Notes: generated by a model from the sequence alone, not told the origin. A DNA stretch of 11,115 nt from an uncultured Lachnospiraceae bacterium (GCA_949076555.1 CARUOB010000009.1:48472-59586); one strand, 5' to 3'; positions 1-6,793 are shown, counted from the stretch's first letter. Made by a program: numbers and translations.

Positions 1-104
1 TCTTTCGCCGCGAGGGCGTCCGGCAGTCCGCGCAGTGCCGCAAAGGGCATGAACTGTTTGGCTCTTTCTTCTATAGGCATTTTATTTTTCGGTTTACCCG
101 CCAC
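1..104 (-). CDS. YolD-like protein, N-terminal part (runs off the left edge)
   Basis: Only the first 34 codons lie in the window. The product begins MAGKPKNK and continues with RAKQFMPFAALRG and then LPDALAAK. That RAKQFMPFxALRGxxxAL block is what I recognise as the start of the YolD-like family, small proteins often encoded beside Y-family polymerases in Firmicutes (for example yolD-uvrX in Bacillus). I chose the GTG at 104 because a GGAGGA sits 7 bases upstream. The in-frame ATG at 80 has no good ribosome binding site. The gene overlaps the end of the polymerase gene by 11 bases in another frame, so the two are probably translationally coupled and share the SOS promoter near 1419-1447. The biochemical role of YolD is not established; an accessory role in mutagenic repair is inferred from context. 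Confidence 0.8.
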   Translation of the reverse strand, partial: MAGKPKNKMPIEERAKQFMPFAALRGLPDALAAK

Positions 105-1356
105 TTTTATGTCCTCCGATCTGGTGATTCCGTTCTCTGGTGGTGGCGCCTTCCTGCAGATTCATGCCTTTCAGGATAGCGTCCTTTCCGAATTTACTTT
201 TTATGCTGATAACGGCTTTCTGTATTTTACGGTTTTTTTCAAGTTCCTCGGCGTCCACGAAGAAATTGTACTGATGATATTCTTCCGGCATCACATGATT
301 GCACGTCAGGTTGACGCGATGGATCGTCAATTCGGGATTCACGATTCTCTCGTAGAGGGCGGCCACAGCGGGAATCAGAATGAGGTCCGAGTTGGTGTCG
401 GTCTGTAAGTCAGCCGTGCCGTGGGCGGACGGCGCATTCTGGCGGTTGGAGTAGCCGACATGCAGGGTGACGGAGCGGGTGACCAGATTTTTTTCCACCA
501 GATCCAGACACAAAAGATCCATCATTTCCTTGACAATGAGGAGTCCTCTGTCAAAGGGATAATCGCTGCCAAGCACTTGCCCGCTGGTGAGACAGTTGGT
601 GCGGGGACGATAGTTTTTGATGTCCGCAATGGTGACAGGTTCAAGCCCCCAGGCGTGGTCGATCAGAAGCTCCGCGTCCACCCCGAACAGCTTATATAAA
701 AGATCTTCGTCTGCGGCGGCCACATCCCCCATAGTGCGGATGCCGAAAGTGTCGAGCCGCCTGGCTGTGCCTGCACCGACGCGCCAGAAGTCCGTGAGGG
801 GTTTGTGGGTCCAGAGTGTTTTTCGATAGCTCTCCTGCGTGAGTTCGCCGATAAAGTCTTCGGCGTGTTTGGCGGTGATATCCAGTGCAATTTTGGCCAG
901 ATACAGGTTAGAACCTATGCCGCAGGAGGCACGGATGCCGGTATGCTCATAGATATCCTGCATGATCTGCAGACCGAGCTGTTTGGCGGAAAGCCGGTAG
1001 AGCGTGAGATAATCCGTCACATCCATGAACGCCTCGTCGATGGAGTAGACATGAATGTCCTCTTTGGAAATATACTTCAGGTAGATGGCATAAATATCCG
1101 CGGAGATGTCCACATACTTTTGCATACGGGGCGGCGCTGTGATATACGCTATTGCTTTCGGAATTTCGAAAATGCGGCAGCGGTTTTTGATTCCAAGCGC
1201 TTTCATGGCGGGCGTGATGGCAAGGCAGATGGTTTTCTCCGTCCTGTCCGGATCTGCCACAACTAAGTTTGTGGTCATGGGGTCCAGGCCCCGCGCTACA
1301 CATTCCACCGAGGCGTAGAAAGATTTTAAATCAATGCACAGATAGGTGCGGTTCAT
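94..1356 (-). CDS. Y-family DNA polymerase (DinB/UvrX-like translesion polymerase)
   Basis: Predicted 420-residue translesion DNA polymerase that copies damaged templates in the cytoplasm. The N-terminal palm motif CIDLKSFYASVE (residues 7-18) supplies metal-binding Asp9 and the Tyr steric gate region. The second catalytic block is SIDEAF (105-110) with Asp107 and Glu108. The finger motif CGIGSNLYLAK, the helix-hairpin-helix stretch around RVGAGTARRLDTFGI, and a little-finger domain follow in the usual order. Length matches UvrX/ImpB-like members (about 415-420). The open frame continues upstream to 1647, but the ATG at 1356 is preceded by AAGGAG at good spacing and starts exactly at the conserved domain. 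It is the first gene of an operon with the YolD-like gene, and a LexA box in its promoter predicts SOS induction. It could equally be called UvrX- or YqjW-like; I do not assign a symbol. Confidence 0.93.
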   Translation of the reverse strand: MNRTYLCIDLKSFYASVECVARGLDPMTTNLVVADPDRTEKTICLAITPAMKALGIKNRCRIFEIPKAIAYITAPPRMQKYVDISADIYAIYLKYISKEDIHVYSIDEAFMDVTDYLTLYRLSAKQLGLQIMQDIYEHTGIRASCGIGSNLYLAKIALDITAKHAEDFIGELTQESYRKTLWTHKPLTDFWRVGAGTARRLDTFGIRTMGDVAAADEDLLYKLFGVDAELLIDHAWGLEPVTIADIKNYRPRTNCLTSGQVLGSDYPFDRGLLIVKEMMDLLCLDLVEKNLVTRSVTLHVGYSNRQNAPSAHGTADLQTDTNSDLILIPAVAALYERIVNPELTIHRVNLTCNHVMPEEYHQYNFFVDAEELEKNRKIQKAVISIKSKFGKDAILKGMNLQEGATTRERNHQIGGHKSGG

Positions 1357-1418
1357 GTCAGGCTCCTTTTTGCGATCGTACATCGTGTCCGCGTTTCGTT
1401 GTTTTTTCTTATGATCAT

Positions 1419-1447
1419 AGTATAGCGCAAGAACGTATGTTTGGCAA
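1419..1447 (-). promoter_or_regulatory. Sigma-A promoter of the polymerase-YolD operon
   Basis: Reading leftwards, TTGCCA (1447-1442) and TATACT (1424-1419) are separated by exactly 17 bases, a near-consensus housekeeping promoter about 60 bases before the polymerase start codon. A LexA box lies between the two hexamers and touches the -35, the classical arrangement for repression. Confidence 0.7.
1430..1443 (-). promoter_or_regulatory. LexA (Cheo-type) operator
   Basis: The 14-mer AGAACGTATGTTTG matches the Gram-positive LexA consensus CGAAC-RNRY-GTTYG at every position but the first. It lies inside the spacer of the polymerase promoter, so bound LexA would block RNA polymerase until DNA damage triggers RecA-dependent cleavage. 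The match was made by eye, but its place in the promoter of a translesion polymerase makes chance unlikely. Confidence 0.78.
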
Positions 1448-1507
1448 GCGCGGAAAGATGGAAATATACGGGTCAAAAAAACGGAATACGGGAAGGAGAA
1501 AAAAAAG

Positions 1508-1536
1508 AGGACAAAATCATAAATTAATGATAGAAT
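1508..1536 (+). promoter_or_regulatory. Candidate promoter of the HD-domain gene
   Basis: AGGACA (1508-1513) and TAGAAT (1531-1536) are 17 bases apart in an A/T-rich stretch, 30 bases before the start codon. Neither hexamer is perfect, so this is only the best candidate in the divergent intergenic region. A ribosome binding site AAGGGG follows at about 1552-1557. Confidence 0.3.
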
Positions 1537-1566
1537 ACCTTTATACGTATGAAGGGGTAAACGGAA

Positions 1567-2838
1567 ATGAGTGTTATTGGCAGTAAGGATGTCTATCAGA
1601 TCATCCGAAAAACTCTCGGCATCATTAACGATAAGATTATGAATCACGGGGAGATCACGGGGTATCTCTTATATAAAATGATGGAGTATGAAAATACTTA
1701 CACCGAGCAGAACTACACGGAACAAGAGCTGGTGGATTACACCATGCTTGGCATTTTGCATGACATTGGTATTTATAAGGAGGAAAATGTCAAGAAGGTG
1801 GCGGATTTTGAGACGAAAAATCTCTGGATGCACTCTATTTACGGCTTCCTTTTTTTGAAATATCTGTCGCCGATCGGAGACCGGGCGGAAATCATACTTT
1901 ATCATCATTTGGATTATAACCGTTATGGCATGATCCAGAGCCGGTATTTGCATGTGACCGAGCTTTTGAATCTGGCGGATAAGATGGATACGGTTCTGCA
2001 CCTGAAGGACGAGAAGCTGGAGCCGGATTATTTTTCAAAGTACCGCAATATCAAATTTTCCGGTGCGGCGATGGAACTTTTCCAGAAAGCGGAGAAATGT
2101 TACGGGATTACGGAAAATCTGGTGAGCGGCAAGTACCGTGAGGAGCTGGATGTGCTTTTGGCGAAGCGGGCTTTTTCCGAGCAGTATAAGAAAGGCTTTC
2201 TGGAGATGCTGGTTTACACCATCGATTTTAGAAGCGAGCATACGGTGATCCACACGCTGGCTACGGTAAACTTTGCGGAACAGCTCGGCAGATTAATCCG
2301 CGTCTCAGGAAAGGATCTCAGGGATCTCCACTATGGCGCGCTGCTCCACGATCTGGGCAAGATCGCGATTCCCTTACATATTTTGGAATCCACGGGAAGG
2401 CTGAGCGACGACGAAATGAAGGTGATGAAGGCGCATGTGCGGATCACGGAAATGATTCTGGAGGGCGTTGTGGATGATGACGTTTTGCAGATTGCGGTCA
2501 GGCATCACGAAAAGCTGGACGGGACCGGTTATCACAAAGGACTCTCGGCATCGGATATGACGCTGCCTCAGCAGATCATTGCGGTGGCGGATATTCTGAG
2601 TGCGCTCTACGGCAAACGCAGCTACAAGGAGGCTTTCAGCAAGGAAAAAATTCTCGACATTTTAAATTCCGACGCGGACAGAGGAAAGATTAACGGCAAT
2701 GTAGTGGCCACCCTTGAAAAGAACTATGACAGCATTATCGCGGAGTTTGAAAAGGAGAAGGAGAGCACCATAGGACTGTATCTCAAAATTAAAGAGCAGT
2801 ATGCGATCATGATTGAACGTTTTAAAAGATTTGACTAG
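1567..2838 (+). CDS. Tandem HD-domain phosphohydrolase, second domain HD-GYP-like
   Basis: A 423-residue soluble protein with two HD metal-phosphohydrolase domains and no transmembrane or sensory segment. The N-terminal domain (about 20-145) has His27, HD at 65-66, His89, HH at 113-114 and Asp138. The C-terminal domain (about 220-375) has HDLGK at 261-265, His290, HH at 313-314, DGTGY at 318-322 and Asp342 in VADILSALYG. This second set resembles HD-GYP proteins, which typically hydrolyse cyclic di-GMP, but the signature tyrosine is followed by His rather than Pro. The metal ligands look intact in both halves, so both may be active; the substrate is unknown. A charged helical tail (390-423) may oligomerise. 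The ATG at 1567 has AAGGGG 9 bases upstream. It diverges from the SOS operon and may be co-transcribed with the DUF362 gene downstream. Confidence 0.85.
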   Translation: MSVIGSKDVYQIIRKTLGIINDKIMNHGEITGYLLYKMMEYENTYTEQNYTEQELVDYTMLGILHDIGIYKEENVKKVADFETKNLWMHSIYGFLFLKYLSPIGDRAEIILYHHLDYNRYGMIQSRYLHVTELLNLADKMDTVLHLKDEKLEPDYFSKYRNIKFSGAAMELFQKAEKCYGITENLVSGKYREELDVLLAKRAFSEQYKKGFLEMLVYTIDFRSEHTVIHTLATVNFAEQLGRLIRVSGKDLRDLHYGALLHDLGKIAIPLHILESTGRLSDDEMKVMKAHVRITEMILEGVVDDDVLQIAVRHHEKLDGTGYHKGLSASDMTLPQQIIAVADILSALYGKRSYKEAFSKEKILDILNSDADRGKINGNVVATLEKNYDSIIAEFEKEKESTIGLYLKIKEQYAIMIERFKRFD

Positions 2839-2932
2839 TGTGAGAAGGGCTTCTAAAATGCAGCAGCATAGGCTGCTTTGCTAAGAAGCACTGCGTCTCA
2901 CACAGGAGAATGCCAAAAGTACGTGCATTCTC
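2838..2932. other. Nested and tandem stem-loops before the DUF362 gene
   Basis: The spacer between the HD gene and the DUF362 gene folds densely. An outer stem pairs GTGTGAGA (2838-2845) with TCTCACAC (2896-2903). A middle stem pairs GCTTCT (2849-2854) with AGAAGC (2884-2889). A core hairpin pairs AGCAGC (2862-2867) with GCTGCT (2872-2877). A separate hairpin follows: GAGAATGC (2906-2913) with GCATTCTC (2925-2932). No T-run follows either, so these are not classical terminators. The outer stem begins at the last base of the HD stop codon. It may be a structured leader, an mRNA processing site or a palindromic repeat. I do not recognise a known riboswitch class. Confidence 0.6.
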
Positions 2933-2979
2933 AGTTTGCATTTAGCCGGAAACGATTAAGAAAGAGGAGGTATTCACCC

Positions 2980-4098
2980 ATGGAACAGGCAAAGGTATAT
3001 TTTACATCTTTTAAGGCAACGGAACACGAGAATTTATTGCAGAAACTTCATCGGTTGATGAAGACGGCAGGTTTTGAGAACATCGACTTTGCAGACAAGT
3101 ACACGGCCATCAAGATTCATTTTGGAGAGTACGGGAATCTGGCGTTTCTGCGCCCGAACTATGCGAGAGTGGTGGCTGACTATGTGAAGGAGCTTGGGGG
3201 TAAGCCCTATCTGACAGATTGTAACACCCTCTATGTGGGAAGCAGGAAGAATGCGCTGGATCATTTGGAGACGGCCTATGTAAACGGGTTTTCCCCCTAC
3301 CAGACGGGATGCCATGTGATTATCGGAGACGGTCTTAAGGGAACGGATGAGACGCTGGTGCCCATCGACGGAGAGTATGTGAAAGAGGCTAAGATCGGTC
3401 ATGCGATCATGGACGCGGATGTATTTATTTCCCTGACCCATTTTAAGGGTCATGAGATGGCAGGGTTTGGCGGAGCACTCAAAAATATCGGTATGGGATG
3501 CGGCTCCAGAGCGGGAAAGATGGAGCAGCACTGCGACGGCAAGCCGGAGGTGGATCAGTCCCTCTGTGTGGGCTGTGGCGCCTGTGACCGGATCTGTGCC
3601 CATGGCGCGCCTGTGATTGAGAACGGCAAGGCGCATATCGATCATGACAAATGCGTGGGCTGCGGCCGCTGTCTGGCGGTTTGCCCGAAAGATGCGATTT
3701 CCGCAAGTTTTGAGGATTCCATCGCCATGTTAAATTACAAGATGGCGGAGTATGCGTGGGCGGTCTGCAAAGATAAACCGTGCTTCCACGTTTCCCTGAT
3801 CTGCGATGTGTCGCCCAACTGTGACTGCCATGCGGAAAATGATATTCCGATTATTCCCAATGTGGGAATGCTGGCGTCCTTCGACCCGGTGGCGTTAGAT
3901 CAGGCATGTGCCGATCTGTGCAACAAGATGGCGCCGGTGGAGGAGAGTGTGCTTGGTGAAAATCTGCACAAGCACGGCAATGAGGAGGGACATGACCACT
4001 TCTTTATGACCCACCCGGATACGGAGTGGAAGTCCTGCATTTCCCATGCGGTAAAGCTTGGGCTGGGAACGGATCAGTATGAGCTGGTGACGATCTAA
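2980..4098 (+). CDS. DUF362 domain protein with two ferredoxin-like 4Fe-4S motifs
   Basis: A 372-residue cytoplasmic iron-sulfur protein. The N-terminal part (about 1-185) is the DUF362 domain, including KIHFGEYGN, FLRPNY, LTDCNTLYVGSR and the Gly-rich GFGGALKNIGMGCGSR. A bacterial ferredoxin module follows, with CxxCxxCxxxC at Cys196, 199, 202, 206 and again at Cys225, 228, 231, 235, the second followed by Pro. The C-terminal part returns to DUF362-type sequence (PIIPNVGMLASFDPVALDQA) and ends in a His-rich tail near 330-345. The family is widespread in anaerobes and presumed to be a redox or maturation factor; its reaction is not known. The start at 2980 is fixed by GGAGG at 2966-2970. The open frame extends 34 codons upstream into the hairpin region, which I judge non-coding. 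The next gene fragment starts 13 bases after the stop. Confidence 0.9.
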   Translation: MEQAKVYFTSFKATEHENLLQKLHRLMKTAGFENIDFADKYTAIKIHFGEYGNLAFLRPNYARVVADYVKELGGKPYLTDCNTLYVGSRKNALDHLETAYVNGFSPYQTGCHVIIGDGLKGTDETLVPIDGEYVKEAKIGHAIMDADVFISLTHFKGHEMAGFGGALKNIGMGCGSRAGKMEQHCDGKPEVDQSLCVGCGACDRICAHGAPVIENGKAHIDHDKCVGCGRCLAVCPKDAISASFEDSIAMLNYKMAEYAWAVCKDKPCFHVSLICDVSPNCDCHAENDIPIIPNVGMLASFDPVALDQACADLCNKMAPVEESVLGENLHKHGNEEGHDHFFMTHPDTEWKSCISHAVKLGLGTDQYELVTI

Positions 4099-4111
4099 AG
4101 GAGGGCAGCAG

Positions 4112-4237
4112 GTGGGAAGACTGACGGTAACAGAACAGATAGACCGGAAACATCAGGAAGATCTACAGAGGTTAAGAGGTTTTCGCCTGCTTGATGACGA
4201 TTTTCTCACAAAGTGTTTTAATGATAGGAATGCATAG
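4112..4237 (+). pseudogene. Truncated Rpn/PD-(D/E)XK nuclease-family transposase remnant (41 codons)
   Basis: A GTG start at 4112 with a good GGAGG (4100-4104) opens a 41-codon frame ending at TAG 4235-4237. The product reads MGRLTVTEQIDRK, then HQEDLQRLRGFR, then LLDDDFLTKCFNDRNA. From memory this is the conserved N-terminus of Rpn-type recombination-promoting nuclease/putative transposase proteins abundant in Lachnospiraceae, whose full length is around 300 residues. Everything after the LLDDDF block is missing and no continuation was found downstream. It has kept its translation start and is followed at once by a strong terminator, so a short peptide could still be made. I call it a remnant; the family identification rests on recall of the motif. 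Confidence 0.65.
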
Positions 4238-4245
4238 GCAGAGTT

Positions 4246-4290
4246 ATAGAGCCGGGAATCCCGAAAGACAGGTTCCCGGCTCTATTTTTT
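4246..4290 (+). terminator. Strong intrinsic terminator after DUF362 and the Rpn remnant
   Basis: A perfect 13-bp stem pairs ATAGAGCCGGGAA (4246-4258) with TTCCCGGCTCTAT (4273-4285) around a 14-base loop, followed by a run of six T (4285-4290). It ends the plus-strand unit. Confidence 0.93.
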
Positions 4291-4311
4291 GTCTGGTGAT
4301 GTAAGTGAATA

Positions 4312-4485
4312 GATTGAAAAATCATGCTGATGCACTGATTTTTCAACGTCTAAGCTCTGCTTAGACAGCAATTATGAGTCAAAGCCTCAAAATTGCCTTG
4401 ATCGCAGATGAGAAATCGCCTGCGCGAATTTCTCATCGCGTGTCATCGCAGTAAACTGCTCTGACATGGAGGATTTGATTGAAAA
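4312..4485. repeat. Array of five stem-loops flanked by a 9-bp direct repeat
   Basis: This 240-base intergenic region holds no credible gene but five back-to-back hairpins. (A) 4314-4324 pairs with 4336-4346, 11 bp. (B) GTCTAAGC 4348-4355 with GCTTAGAC 4359-4366, 8 bp and a TCT loop. (C) 4368-4378 with 4386-4396, 10 of 11 paired. (D) GATGAGAAAT 4407-4416 with ATTTCTCATC 4428-4437, extended by CGC/GCG across a bulge. (E) TGTCA 4441-4445 with TGACA 4462-4466 plus an inner GCAG/CTGC. A and B, and B and C, are one base apart, and D abuts E. GATTGAAAA occurs at 4312-4320 and again at 4477-4485, like a target duplication. Possible readings are a non-autonomous palindromic element, a structured ncRNA, or terminator-like insulation after the converging genes. 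Pairing was checked base by base; function is unknown. Confidence 0.7.
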
Positions 4486-4533
4486 GCCCTTAACAAAACG
4501 TTTCAGGTAAAACAAAAAGAGAGTCGACGGAGA

Positions 4534-5958
4534 TTATCTTGCCTCGCCCGCATGGGGAATATTGGTATGCTCCGAGATTTCCCGGCTGATTGTACACAGG
4601 TCATCCACCGATAGACCGTGAATGTCTGTATGGCCGGTGATCCGTGCAAAGGTTTTTAACTCCTCAGCGGAACAACGCAGGTAATTTTCCACCCGCTTTG
4701 CTGCGGCGTCGATGTGCAGTCTTTCCCGCAGCTTTTCATCCTGCGTGGCCACGCCGACCGGGCACATGCCGCTGCCGCAGATACGGTATTGCTGGCATGC
4801 GGCGGCCACCATTGCCGCGGAAGCCACCGCGACGGCGTCCGCACCCATGGCGATCGCTTTGGCAAAATCGGAGGATACCCGGAGTCCTCCTGTGATGACC
4901 AGATCGACTTTCGCGCCCACAGAGTCCAGATATTTTCTGGCGCGGTAAAGCGCATAGAGGGTCGGCACGCTGGTGGAATCCCGAACGATGGCGGGGGATG
5001 CGCCCGTTGCGCCGCCTCTGCCGTCTATGGTGATGAAATCAGGGCTGGCGTAAACACAAAATTCCAGATCTCTCTCGATGCGTCCGGCGGCGATTTTGAT
5101 GCCGATGGGCCGTCCTTCGCTTCTGGCGCGCAGTTCCTCCACCAGTTTCTTTAAATCATCCGCACTTTCTATGCCGGGAAATTTGGAGGGGCTGATCACG
5201 TCTTCACCCAGCGGCTTGTTTCTGATTTTCGCGATTTCCGGAGTTACCTTGCTGCCCGGCAGATGGCCGCCCATGCCGGGCTTCGTGCCCTGTCCGATTT
5301 TGATTTCAATGGCGTCTGCGGTTTTCAGGTTTTCATCGGTAACGCTGTACTGATTCGGGACGTACTCAAATATGTACTTGCAGGCCGCCTCCTTTTCTTC
5401 CGGGAGAATGCCGCCTTCCCCGCTGCACATGGCGGTTTCCACAGCGGCGCTTCCCTTAGCCATCGCGATTTTGGTCTCCCGGGAGAGGGCGCCGAAGGAC
5501 ATGTGGGAGATATAGACTGGCATGGCGAGCGTCATTGGTTTTTTCGCGCCTTTGCCTATCACGGTCTGTAAGGACACTTCGTCATGCTCGTTTAAAGGCA
5601 TCGGGTTTAACTGCGCGCCCAGAATCAACACATCGTCCCAGCCCGGCATTTTCATCTGTGTGCCCATGGCCTCTATCGCAGATTTTCCGGTGACGGCCAT
5701 CTCGTGGATCTCCTTCATATAGCGGTAATCACTGTCGGTCTTTCGTGTCTCTACAGGGTAGTTTAAGTCCATATTCCCGGCGGCTTTCTGCGTGGAGAGA
5801 GCTGCCGCTTCCGGACAGGCAGCAGGCTTTTTTTCTTCCAGTGCATGAAATTTCTCCGGCGGCTGCTTACAGATGGGGCATTCCGTCAGCTCGGAGAAGG
5901 GTTTGCCTTCCTTTTCTTCGTCGTATTCGTATCCACAAATACTGCATTTGTAAATCAT
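4534..5958 (-). CDS. Rubredoxin-fused glutamate synthase (GltB2-like) FMN/Fe-S protein
   Basis: A 474-residue cytoplasmic flavo-iron-sulfur protein. Residues 1-38 are a rubredoxin-like knuckle domain with Cys5-x2-Cys8-Gly-Tyr and Cys27-Pro-x-Cys30. After a linker, residues about 75-460 form the FMN-binding synthase barrel of the glutamate synthase large subunit: MPVYISHMSFGALS (146-159), GQGTKPGMGGHLPG (223-236), IDGRGGATGASP (311-322), ITGGLR (355-360), GADAVAVAS (372-380). The 3Fe-4S motif has Cys388, Cys394 and Cys399-Pro-Val-Gly. The amidotransferase domain of full GltB is absent, as in archaeal-type proteins. The physiological reaction is uncertain: ammonia-dependent glutamate synthesis, or redox chemistry using the rubredoxin head. 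The start at 5958 has AAAGGAGG 8 bases upstream. A PerR/Fur-like operator at the promoter suggests induction by oxidative stress. Confidence 0.92.
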   Translation of the reverse strand: MIYKCSICGYEYDEEKEGKPFSELTECPICKQPPEKFHALEEKKPAACPEAAALSTQKAAGNMDLNYPVETRKTDSDYRYMKEIHEMAVTGKSAIEAMGTQMKMPGWDDVLILGAQLNPMPLNEHDEVSLQTVIGKGAKKPMTLAMPVYISHMSFGALSRETKIAMAKGSAAVETAMCSGEGGILPEEKEAACKYIFEYVPNQYSVTDENLKTADAIEIKIGQGTKPGMGGHLPGSKVTPEIAKIRNKPLGEDVISPSKFPGIESADDLKKLVEELRARSEGRPIGIKIAAGRIERDLEFCVYASPDFITIDGRGGATGASPAIVRDSTSVPTLYALYRARKYLDSVGAKVDLVITGGLRVSSDFAKAIAMGADAVAVASAAMVAAACQQYRICGSGMCPVGVATQDEKLRERLHIDAAAKRVENYLRCSAEELKTFARITGHTDIHGLSVDDLCTISREISEHTNIPHAGEAR

Positions 5959-6001
5959 TGCAAAATCCTCCTTTGTTTTTGGAAAGAACAGATGTCTAAA
6001 A

Positions 6002-6016
6002 TTAGAATTATTCTAA
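6002..6016 (-). promoter_or_regulatory. PerR/Fur-family operator
   Basis: TTAGAATTATTCTAA is a perfect 7-1-7 inverted repeat, extending to 9-1-9 with the flanking AA and TT (6000-6018). It differs from the PerR consensus TTATAATNATTATAA at one position per half-site. It overlaps one base of the -10 and covers the start region of the promoter for the rubredoxin-fusion gene, where a repressor would block transcription. PerR is favoured over Fur or Zur because the target carries rubredoxin and Fe-S motifs; sequence alone does not settle it. Confidence 0.75.
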
Positions 6017-6044
6017 TTATAATATACATTTCGACGTTTGTCGA
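6016..6044 (-). promoter_or_regulatory. Sigma-A promoter of the rubredoxin-glutamate synthase gene
   Basis: Reading leftwards, TCGACA (6044-6039) and a consensus TATAAT (6021-6016) are spaced by 17 bases. The -10 abuts the PerR-like palindrome. The 5' UTR would be about 50 bases and ends in AAAGGAGG. Confidence 0.75.
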
Positions 6045-6085
6045 GGAAAAGACTTGCGGTGATAAAGAATGTGCGGGGATAGAGA

Positions 6086-6109
6086 ATGCCGACATTATCT
6101 TGCCGGCAT
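6086..6109 (-). terminator. Possible weak terminator hairpin at the end of the DUF2461 gene
   Basis: ATGCCG (6109-6104 on the minus strand) pairs with CGGCAT (6091-6086) around a 12-base loop that includes the stop codon of the DUF2461 gene. The following tract (TCTCTATCC) is only partly U-rich, so termination would be weak at best. Confidence 0.35.
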
Positions 6110-6778
6110 CTTGAAGTCCGCGAGCGCGCGGTTTAAATAATCATTAAAAGGTTTCATGGCCTCAAAAATCTGTACCATTTTTGGCAGGAATGTGCCGATA
6201 TCAAGGAGATCCTGATCGTTAACCGGGTATTCGAGATACCAGCTTTTATATTTCAGATATTCGGCCTGTGGGTGCTCTTTGTCATAACCGGCGGGCACAT
6301 TTTTGAGAGCCGTTCCCTGTACCGTAAAATATTTCGTAAAAGCGTCCGCGTGAATGATCTGCTCCCACTCGTCGGGATGCTTTGCGATATAGTCCCGCAC
6401 CATGGCAGTGGCGTCCTTAAACATATCGGCAAAAAGCCCGCCGCCTAAAAAAGATGCATTGCCGGGTTTTATCATCAGATAATATCCGACCGGAACAGGC
6501 AGCTTCCCCATGGCGCCGATATGGGCGCGGAAGGCGGGATTGTAGGGTGATTTGTCGTGGCTGAAACGGGTGTCCCGCACCAGCTTGAAGGTAAGGTCTT
6601 TTGGCACATTTTGGAGGATGCTGCTGTCTGTTTGGCCGATTGCCAGAATCAATTCCTGTACCAGCGTTTCAAACTGTGCGTTTGCCTCCTTGTAGTCTGT
6701 CTTGTGCTGATGATACCATTCCCGGTTGTTGTTTTCTTTTAATGCAGTTAAGTATTTGAAGATCAGTTCCGTGCTCAT
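6095..6778 (-). CDS. DUF2461 domain-containing protein (TIGR02453-like)
   Basis: A 227-residue soluble protein filling the usual DUF2461 length. It opens with STELIFKYLTALKENNNREWYHQHK, close to the family start, and carries the family signature RDTRFSHDKSPYNPAFRAHIG (residues 68-88), followed by GYYLMIKPGNASFLGGGLF. The biochemical function of the family is not known. Three candidate ATGs lie in frame at 6790, 6781 and 6778. The GGAGG at 6788-6784 favours the last one, which also gives the usual N-terminus. The gene lies about 115 bases downstream of the sigma factor gene on the same strand and may be co-transcribed with it. A long imperfect stem-loop fills the gap. Confidence 0.85.
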   Translation of the reverse strand: MSTELIFKYLTALKENNNREWYHQHKTDYKEANAQFETLVQELILAIGQTDSSILQNVPKDLTFKLVRDTRFSHDKSPYNPAFRAHIGAMGKLPVPVGYYLMIKPGNASFLGGGLFADMFKDATAMVRDYIAKHPDEWEQIIHADAFTKYFTVQGTALKNVPAGYDKEHPQAEYLKYKSWYLEYPVNDQDLLDIGTFLPKMVQIFEAMKPFNDYLNRALADFKMPAR

Positions 6779-6793
6779 CATTTCCTCCATTTC

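Noticed and set aside
1357..1647. Upstream extension of the Y-family polymerase frame to 1647
   Set aside because: It overlaps the divergent HD gene and the LexA-controlled promoter and shows no domain similarity; the ATG at 1356 has an AAGGAG and begins at the conserved motif.
2878..2979. N-terminal extension of the DUF362 frame
   Set aside because: It runs through perfect inverted repeats and encodes an Arg/Ser-rich stretch unlike the family; the ATG at 2980 has a clear GGAGG.
3034..3645. Long minus-strand open frame opposite DUF362
   Set aside because: It is antisense to a well-supported Fe-S protein and shows no motif or ribosome binding site; a codon-bias shadow.
4714..5154. Plus-strand open frames opposite the glutamate synthase gene
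   Set aside because: They lie antisense to conserved FMN and Fe-S motifs, with Arg/Ala-rich low-complexity products.
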